64,000 bases of DNA from Trypanosoma brucei gambiense DAL972 (lineage: Eukaryota; Euglenozoa; Kinetoplastea; Trypanosomatida; Trypanosomatidae): contig NC_026738.1 of the NCBI RefSeq assembly GCF_000210295.1, forward strand, positions 930,001-994,000, given 5' to 3'. Within the stretch, counting starts at the first letter, position 1. Every line of letters begins with the position of its first letter. Below are positions 58,102 to 64,000 of this stretch, one piece after another. Position numbers and translations under genes: made by a program. The notes under the pieces were generated by a model. It had not been told where the DNA came from. It did not search any database and saw only the letters and a program-made list of their open reading frames with translations.

Positions 58102-61100
58102 TCATGCATCAACGGCAACAACGCCACCAACACGTTGAAGAAGGAAGACCGCATCCCTCCGCTGTGCGGGGTCGATTCTGAGGCACGAAGAAACTACTAA
58201 CTGTATTGTCGGGTCTGCATCCTCTGGAGGTGGTACAGGTTCCAAAAGACCTTCACGCAGCGACTCCATTAGCGCCTCGTGGTCCGAAAGCACCGCAAGT
58301 AACTCGTTACGTGACCGGCTGATTTGTGCATTAGTTGTCCACCGCCATGGGAAGTCGTCGTTCAACATCTCTATAACAAGCAACCCAAGGGCATACATAT
58401 CTGTCATCCACGACTGGGGTTTGCCACGAGCTTCCTCTGGACTGACACAATAAGTCATTTGATGCTTGAGTAAAGGTGCAGCATCAAGCAGAACCCCAGT
58501 CAATCGGCAATGGCCCCCCACACAAGTGACAACTGTTTCAGGACACAGGCAACCCTGAACAAGGCCACGCTCGTGGAGACAGGCGAGTCCTCGCAACAGA
58601 GAGGTGACGTGCCGCTTCACCGTGGCGGCGGGTAGCTTCCGACCATATCGCACTTTAAGATCACGAAGCGTACCACCGGGGACGTACTCCCAAACAAGCA
58701 AGACGCCGTGAGGGGGGACATGACAATACGACAAGCATTGCACAAGACTGACACTTTCCCCAACCTGAAGCACTTTATCCAGTGCAACGTCCAATTCCTC
58801 ACGCGTCAAGCGTTCTCCAAGTTCTGTTAGAGGGTAAAGCTTCAGCAAAGCAAGTACCCCAGTGGCAGACATTCCCATGTACGCTACGCCTACAGAGTTG
58901 GCACCCTCATGAATGGGGTCGATTGAGCGCTGCCAACTGTTCCCATGACAGTCCTCGAGAAAACGAGGTATCTCACCATTCAGTGTCGAAGCTGCATTCT
59001 CCCCCACGAAGACCGACGGAGTCCGCGGGGAGCCACCGTCACACGGTGACGAGCTTCCACCAGAGGTTTTTCCAGTACCACTCAGCAGCGGCGGCGAAGA
59101 TATCAGGCTCGTTGCGCTGCTGTTCAGGCTATCAGGGACGAGAAGTAATTGATTAACAAACGGTGTGCGGTCTCTTCTCCCAACACGCGCAGCACACTCA
59201 TCACGAAGACGTTGGGGTTGCAATGACATAAACGAAGGTGATTCCCCCGATAAGGTCAACGACCCCACGGAAATGGCCTTGTCCAGCAATCGTAGTGCAG
59301 AGACGTAGTTGCCACGCACCATCATATCGTACGCCTCGTTGTAGTGGCCCTCAAACTCATTCCATGTCGGCTGCCCAGCATCCCCGGAAAGTACCTCATA
59401 CAACGTTACGCAAACACCGTCTTCGCCTTCCAGAAAAACAGACCTAAATGGTAACAAACGGAAGTGGCCACGCACCAGCAGTGCTGTCTCTTCTGTGACC
59501 GCTGCCGCGACTCCCACAGATTGAAGGGCATCACCAACCCGCCGGTAGATATTGCGGCACAGAAGCACATAGCGACTTCGTCCACCTCCGCTAACGATGC
59601 CACTCGGAAATGCACCGGACTCCACAATCACGCGATAAGCACCAGAAACTTCGCTCCGCGCCATCAGCTTCGTGGCCACTTGACGCGCGAACTCAACGGC
59701 CCTCGTCGCCTCAGCAGCGAATTCGCGATCCATCGACTGCACACCAAAACTCACAATGCAGTAGTCTGGGCGCTGCACCTCGAAGCACCCACCGCAGGCT
59801 GCAGCAGCACTGACAACTATCTGCATCATCAGCTCCACAACGGCGTCGCTGGGGTTGCGCGTTCTACCGGGCGTATAGTAAACGTAGGCCACGCTGCAGG
59901 CGACAGGCTTCAGTTCCTCACCATATCGACGTGGTGACGAGGCTGCCTCAGGATCAGATGCGCATGCGTCCTTGCTCCTTGACACGCTCGCTGCCGCACC
60001 ACTTAAATCAAAAGCACGGTCTGGCATGTATGTCCGCACCGCATTCAGGCGTCGGCGGAGCACACTACACACACCGTGGAGCTCACAAACCTCTCTCAGT
60101 GCAATCACTTTTTGCTTCTCTTCATCAGAAGATTTGACTAGCCCGGCCCTCAGCTTTTCCTCCGTACTTCGGAGCGGGCGGTGAAGGCAAAGCTCCACAA
60201 AATAGTAACAAGCGGCTATCACAATGAGGTACATTACAAAGCTAGAAAGGCCAGCAATGCCCCCGTAGGTGGCAATCGGGCCCAGGTAATAGCTGGGGTT
60301 CGTGACAACAACAACAACCATTTCAACCCCGCTGTCAGTGACAATGTGATGTGCACTGGCCACCGCAGCCAACCCGCCGTACATGAACCACGACCTCTGG
60401 TTCTTGCCTCGCGCGGCCTGTTGCAAGTCGAGGTATCGGATAGCTTTGCTCATCAGCGGGTCAGAGACGTCGTCAGGGCTTAGGAACCGTATTGGTTCAC
60501 CCATGAAAGCGGATTTCCACTCATCGCTCACATTCGCAAGCGGTTGGCCCCAGTTGTTCGCAAACACGTAGAATTGGCCGCTTTCGTTGTTGGGATCCAC
60601 AAGCATGACGCGGACACCGCTGTCAGACGCCTTGTGCCACCTCACACTAATTTTTCCTGTGTGCATTCCCACGTAAATGTACCCTACACCAACTGTTCCA
60701 TCGTCCTCTCTCTCGAAGAAAGGATAGACGTACGCTGCATAAGTGGGTGGGAAACGCGGGCGAACCCAGTACTCAGACGGTTTCATCTCTCGACCTTCTC
60801 GCACTGACTCGTTCCATATCCGCACAACGGAATCAAAGTGAAAGCGTTCCGTGTATTCAGTAATCGTTAATCCAGAGGTAGTGGACTCATACCGTTTCAG
60901 TGGCTGCTGGTACTCCATCGTTACAGGGTCCATATAGTAGAAATCTTTCATTATCCCTCCCTCACTCACGTGACCATAATACTGGCCAGGATTACTCTTT
61001 GAGGCGATACACAGGGCGGCTTGTTTCTTCGTCAACGAGAATGCACCGATAGATGCTATCATGCGCCTTTTATCTACGTCACGAAGAGTAACGCACAGGC

Positions 61101-61863
61101 TAGAGACCATTCCATCCTTTAATGGCATTGCATGATCCATTACGGGATTCGAAAAAGTATTGTTCGAGAAATACATGCTCCCTATCCCCTTCGCCATTCG
61201 TGTCATACGCAGGAAGGGAGTGAACCCCGAAAGGGTGACATAGTTGACTTCGACAACATCATGCAGGGACCCCATCACCGCCACAGAGGCCCGCGCCCAT
61301 GGGGCGATTGCAAGTGCTATAGAGATAGCGTACACACAAGTCATAATAACAATCAGGGGGAACAGCACCCAGCAGCGCAGCGACACTCCCCTTGTGGGAT
61401 TCGTGGTGGTTTGGTTCGAAACACGAGGCACTTCCTCCTCCATTGATCCTACCACTGATGCAGAACGGGAGTTGGCAGGATGTGTGACAATCTGCAACCC
61501 ACGTCCAGTGTTGCAGTGAGTGTTGGGAGAATGATGGTCATATTTCATTGCATAGCCACCTCCAGGGCGTGGTGACCAGGGACCGATACCACCAAAACCA
61601 AGTAAGTGAACCCCTCCCCCATGATGCCCCACAGCGGCCCCAACCAGCCCCGAGGACGGTAGCGGCTTCGCGTCGCTGCTAAACGGATGTTCGGTGCTCC
61701 TCGCGGTATTACGGACAATCTCCGGTGCCGTTTCTCTACCATTACACTCCCTTGATGAGCGTGGCGCTGCATTTCCTACGTTAAACCCGTCCCGCTTCGA
61801 GTGGTTGTTTTCCTTCTCGGTAGTGAAGGAGTGACTATCCCCGAGGGAAGAAACATTGCGCAT
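58102..61863 (-). CDS. Transmembrane receptor-like protein with degenerate cyclase-like and pseudokinase domains
   Basis: The protein is 1253 residues from the ATG at 61863. A cytosolic-type N-terminus of about 160 residues precedes TM1 at about 163-187 (LFPLIVIMTCVYAISIALAI). An extracellular sensor-like region of about 340 residues resembles dCache/PAS-type domains in layout (WVRPRFPPTYAAYVYPFFER, then YIYVGMHTGKISV). TM2 lies at about 529-555. Residues of about 649-822 follow the class III nucleotidyl-cyclase fold (VIVESGAFPSGIVSGGGRSR; SRYVLLCRNIYRRVGDALQS), but the first metal-binding Asp position reads VACSVAYVYYT, with no Asp. A short TPR-like helical stretch follows. Residues of about 994-1250 are a kinase fold with ATP lysine K1008. 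HRDLKPEN, however, is QGCLCPET (H to Q1103, D to C1105, N to T1110), and the DFG Asp is G1123. Both enzymatic domains therefore look inactive, and it probably works as a ligand-responsive scaffold or allosteric receptor. Confidence 0.9.
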   Translation of the reverse strand: MRNVSSLGDSHSFTTEKENNHSKRDGFNVGNAAPRSSRECNGRETAPEIVRNTARSTEHPFSSDAKPLPSSGLVGAAVGHHGGGVHLLGFGGIGPWSPRPGGGYAMKYDHHSPNTHCNTGRGLQIVTHPANSRSASVVGSMEEEVPRVSNQTTTNPTRGVSLRCWVLFPLIVIMTCVYAISIALAIAPWARASVAVMGSLHDVVEVNYVTLSGFTPFLRMTRMAKGIGSMYFSNNTFSNPVMDHAMPLKDGMVSSLCVTLRDVDKRRMIASIGAFSLTKKQAALCIASKSNPGQYYGHVSEGGIMKDFYYMDPVTMEYQQPLKRYESTTSGLTITEYTERFHFDSVVRIWNESVREGREMKPSEYWVRPRFPPTYAAYVYPFFEREDDGTVGVGYIYVGMHTGKISVRWHKASDSGVRVMLVDPNNESGQFYVFANNWGQPLANVSDEWKSAFMGEPIRFLSPDDVSDPLMSKAIRYLDLQQAARGKNQRSWFMYGGLAAVASAHHIVTDSGVEMVVVVVTNPSYYLGPIATYGGIAGLSSFVMYLIVIAACYYFVELCLHRPLRSTEEKLRAGLVKSSDEEKQKVIALREVCELHGVCSVLRRRLNAVRTYMPDRAFDLSGAAASVSRSKDACASDPEAASSPRRYGEELKPVACSVAYVYYTPGRTRNPSDAVVELMMQIVVSAAAACGGCFEVQRPDYCIVSFGVQSMDREFAAEATRAVEFARQVATKLMARSEVSGAYRVIVESGAFPSGIVSGGGRSRYVLLCRNIYRRVGDALQSVGVAAAVTEETALLVRGHFRLLPFRSVFLEGEDGVCVTLYEVLSGDAGQPTWNEFEGHYNEAYDMMVRGNYVSALRLLDKAISVGSLTLSGESPSFMSLQPQRLRDECAARVGRRDRTPFVNQLLLVPDSLNSSATSLISSPPLLSGTGKTSGGSSSPCDGGSPRTPSVFVGENAASTLNGEIPRFLEDCHGNSWQRSIDPIHEGANSVGVAYMGMSATGVLALLKLYPLTELGERLTREELDVALDKVLQVGESVSLVQCLSYCHVPPHGVLLVWEYVPGGTLRDLKVRYGRKLPAATVKRHVTSLLRGLACLHERGLVQGCLCPETVVTCVGGHCRLTGVLLDAAPLLKHQMTYCVSPEEARGKPQSWMTDMYALGLLVIEMLNDDFPWRWTTNAQISRSRNELLAVLSDHEALMESLREGLLEPVPPPEDADPTIQLVVSSCLRIDPAQRRDAVFLLQRVGGVVAVDA

Positions 61864-61944
61864 TATCAGTGCTACCTCGGCCTACAAACTAAAAGAGTGT
61901 CCGCACGTTTATTTCTTCACTACACTCGACCAACCACTATATCA

Positions 61945-61980
61945 CTTAAATTACGAAAAAAAAAAAAAGAAAGAAAACGT
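61945..61980 (-). promoter_or_regulatory. Candidate trans-splice acceptor of the pseudokinase receptor gene
   Basis: On the minus strand, TTTTCTTTCTTTTTTTTTTT followed by TTCGTAATTTAAG ends in AG at 61946-61945. The ATG at 61863 follows 81 bases later. It is a textbook trypanosome polypyrimidine-AG arrangement. Confidence 0.65.
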
Positions 61981-62385
61981 GTTGAGTAAGTGGCAGGAAC
62001 GTGCTTATCCCCTCGTGCTGGTAAGGAAGTTACTCACTTTGTGCTGCTGTTCGTTACTTTATTCACCTCGTTTTTTCATATGCTTTTAGTACACCTCTAA
62101 TGATACTTGTGTTTGCTTGCCTCCACAGACTCGTTGTGCATATATAATAAGTTCCGTGCCCAAGGTGATGAAGATTGCATTCTCTGGGGTATTATTCACG
62201 TTGATACGGTCATCAATAAATTTTATTTGTTGGTACAGATGACGCTTTGCTGTTAAGCATACCGGTGTTGGTTAGGCAGACACCAACTTTGGGATGAGGT
62301 TCAGCACGGCATGCTGTGGTTGAAAAAATACCCACTCATCCCCGTTATTTAGTTGTGTTAACTTTCCAGCCCGCGATAACACACT

Positions 62386-62406
62386 CCCGCAAAAAAACTT
62401 GCGGGG
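62386..62406. repeat. GC-rich hairpin with A-rich loop
   Basis: CCCGCAA (62386-62392) and TTGCGGG (62399-62405) are perfect reverse complements around a six-base AAAAAC loop, extendable by a T-G pair. Confidence 0.8.
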
Positions 62407-62474
62407 TAGAGAGGCACTATAGATGCTTCAAAAACATATGGTGAAGAGAACGATTATGCAAGATAAAATTAGCA

Positions 62475-62504
62475 GCGGTATAGCCCGATGGTACGGCATA
62501 CCGC
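62475..62504. repeat. GC-rich hairpin, 10-bp stem with one bulge
   Basis: GCGGTAT (62475-62481) pairs with ATACCGC (62498-62504). After a bulged A, GCC (62483-62485) pairs with GGC (62495-62497), leaving a nine-base loop. The sequence TAGCCCGATGGT resembles a tRNA A-box, but no matching B-box or full cloverleaf is present. Confidence 0.75.
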
Positions 62505-63224
62505 TTACAATGTTCCTGTTCTTGCATGATTATGCGAAGATACGTACAAGAGTAAGCAGTTAACTGAGTGACGTACAATGGGTTTATTCGACAGCAACTT
62601 GAGACAGATGTTTTCGACCTTCGGTCGCTCGCTCCCGCAAGTGGTGTACCTTTTGTGGACAGAGTAGTCAGCGTCGTACCTACCCCACTTTCAAAGGGAG
62701 AAAATAGTAGTGGAAACGAAACGATAAACAAACATGGTTTTGTAAATTTTGCACAAAAAGTAAACCCGATCATCGAAAACGTTTTAAAGTTAAGGATTTA
62801 GCTTACAATAAGAAAGCGGCGAAAGCATCTCTAACCCGCCTCCCGCGCGAAGTGGAGAGGGTTGTCACTGGGTGGGTTTTCAAAACTTACCTCCCTCATC
62901 ATTGCGTGTGTGATGATATAAAAGAGAAAACATAAAGATTATAAAACTGTGGTAAGATATCACCGTTTCTTTCAGAAGCTCACACATTGTCAGTGGCATT
63001 GAACAAAAACAAAAGGGTTAAAGCGAAACTTAAAAAAAAAAAAGAGGTAAACGCGATAGTACATGAGTTAGTGTGAGGAAAGAATGTCTGACCTCCGAAA
63101 GACTAAGGAGCACATAAACTCTCACTTTATACAGTTCGCGGGCTTCACAGTTTTATCGCCACCCTATCGTTCAATGCCCCAAAACAGTCTTCACACAGAA
63201 AGATATCCCTTCAACAGCATTTGT

Positions 63225-64000
63225 TTATTGCGGACGAATTTTCATCATCACTGCAAAAGTGGACGGCGATAGACTAGAATGAGCTTTTCCATTACGTGCG
63301 TCGCTATCAGAGGCGATGAGGCTTCTTTTCACAAATAATTTATGCTCTTCAAGCAGGTGCAGGGCCAGACGCCAGAACCCCAGGGGTATGTTGTTACTGC
63401 GCTCTGTATTCACTACATGCTGCCTTTGCCATAGTTGATGTGCCGTGTACACTGTCCTAACCAGGCGTTCAAGAAGAAAACCGTCAACAACCACATGCTG
63501 TGAGAGGAGCTTCTCGGTGTCTATATCATCCGCGTTAACCGATGTGTCGAACCCACTTTCTCTCTTAGGAGGGTTGGTAAGGGCTTGCAAGGTTCGCCTC
63601 AGTGGTTGCTGGCCAGGCGCACCGACTCGTGCGACATATTTGCAAGCCGAGCTCCACTGCCCACACCGGCAAAGTATTTCCAACAGTGTCACGAATGGAA
63701 CAGAGAGGTCAGCTTTCGGACGTGCGTTGAGAAGGAAAACACCAAAAAGTTGTAATGACTTTTCCCAGAGAAGCAGATCGTTGTCGCAACTGCGTGTGGA
63801 AGTTGACTCGCCGTTTACTTCACCCAACCGTTCTTCCCACGACAGTCCTCTGCCCTGACCCCAATCCCCTTTATCTTCAAATTCGTTGCAATCTTCGGCA
63901 CCTTCCCCGGAACTGCATGGCAGCAACACCTCACCAAGCGTCAAACTCTCTTTCGGGGCAAAGCATAGACGAACAATATCAAAAGCCTTAGAAACATAAT
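63225..64000 (-). CDS. C-terminal part of a hypothetical protein (5' end beyond the window)
   Basis: The frame is open from the stop at 63225 to the window edge without a convincing start; the visible 5'-most residues read YVSKAFDIVRLCFAPKESLT, so the gene extends past position 64000. About 258 residues are visible. An acidic Gly/Glu-rich stretch is followed by predicted helices (LLLWEKSLQLFGVFLLNA; FVTLLEILCRCGQWSSACKY) whose spacing and the CRCGQWSSA pattern recall helical hairpin repeats of PPR or TPR type. The C-terminal part (WRLALHLLEEHKLFVKRSL) is also helical. A PPR protein would usually act on mitochondrial RNA in trypanosomes, but one repeat-like pair is too little to assign this. 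Confidence 0.75.
   Translation of the reverse strand, partial: YVSKAFDIVRLCFAPKESLTLGEVLLPCSSGEGAEDCNEFEDKGDWGQGRGLSWEERLGEVNGESTSTRSCDNDLLLWEKSLQLFGVFLLNARPKADLSVPFVTLLEILCRCGQWSSACKYVARVGAPGQQPLRRTLQALTNPPKRESGFDTSVNADDIDTEKLLSQHVVVDGFLLERLVRTVYTAHQLWQRQHVVNTERSNNIPLGFWRLALHLLEEHKLFVKRSLIASDSDARNGKAHSSLSPSTFAVMMKIRPQ

Larger units (their letters stand above)
61864..63224. other. Intergenic spacer with GC-rich hairpins
   Basis: About 1.4 kb. The end nearest the receptor gene holds its splice signal (acceptor near 61945). Around 62386-62504 are two GC-rich inverted repeats within 120 bases, in the least AT-rich part of the spacer. A minus-strand frame at 62417-62773 and a short plus-strand ATG frame at 62579 have no recognisable product. 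The right part must be the 3' UTR of the truncated gene. Confidence 0.65.

Noticed and set aside
62481..62504. Possible tRNA gene
   Set aside because: Only an A-box-like sequence is present; no anticodon stem, no T-arm with a TTCGA-type B-box and no acceptor stem could be drawn.
62579..62668. Plus-strand start MGLFDSNLRQMF resembling the N-terminus of an ARF-like GTPase
   Set aside because: It stops after about 29 codons and no GTP-binding motif follows in any frame, so the likeness is chance or an unrecognisable remnant.
62417..62773. 118-codon minus-strand frame
   Set aside because: It begins with ATG, but shows no domain, no convincing splice acceptor just upstream, and crosses the GC hairpins; kept as spacer.
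1..64000. Transposable elements (ingi/RIME/SLACS-type), CRISPR arrays, rRNA or a strand-switch region
   Set aside because: No reverse-transcriptase or endonuclease coding sequence, no target-site duplications with poly(A) tail, no spaced direct repeats, and all genes share one strand. Small RNA genes cannot be fully excluded by eye.

Overview
The window looks like nuclear DNA from an African trypanosome of the Trypanosoma brucei group. Eighteen credible protein genes (17 complete, one running off the right edge) all lie on the minus strand, head to tail, with no introns, no local promoters and intergenic gaps of 0.3-2.9 kb. The gaps are full of AT, CA and GA microsatellites, homopolymer runs and polypyrimidine tracts followed by AG, as expected for a trypanosomatid polycistronic unit matured by spliced-leader trans-splicing and polyadenylation. 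Two recognisable genes fix the affiliation: a 114-residue SUMO precursor with the Asn/Gly-rich N-terminus I recall for T. brucei SUMO, and next to it the ER signal peptidase catalytic subunit. From memory this pair sits on T. brucei chromosome 5; I could not check it.

Layout in plus coordinates (transcription runs right to left). 0.7-5.0 kb: a secreted/kelch-like receptor protein kinase. 6.9-8.8 kb: an SPX domain fused to a PRPP-synthetase-like domain. 9.9-12.7 kb: three small unrecognised genes, the last with an 11-fold alternating histidine tract. 14.4-16.4 kb: SUMO and SEC11. 17.1-23.7 kb: a 2183-residue solenoid-like protein. 24.5-26.9 kb: a PWWP-like plus SRI-like nuclear protein. 28.5-33.1 kb: a tandem WW/RS protein. 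34.4-38.6 kb: a WDR17-like WD40/solenoid protein. 39.5-52.8 kb: two coiled-coil proteins and a FAM227-like protein. 54.2-56.9 kb: a mitochondrial membrane protein and an EB1-like CH-domain protein. 58.1-61.9 kb: a membrane receptor with cyclase-like and pseudokinase domains. 63.2 kb to the edge: the 3' part of another gene.

As usual in trypanosomes the neighbours do not form a metabolic operon. Several encode signalling or sensing proteins of unusual design: an extracellular-propeller receptor kinase, a catalytically degenerate SPX-PRPP-synthetase, and a transmembrane protein whose cyclase-like and kinase-like domains have both lost key catalytic residues. The most attractive candidates for undescribed biology are the SPX-PRS pseudoenzyme, the double-pseudoenzyme receptor, and the PWWP/SRI protein as a possible reader linking chromatin to RNA polymerase II. 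Several intergenic spacers also carry long inverted repeats (up to about 33 bp stems) that would fold in the pre-mRNA or 3' UTR.
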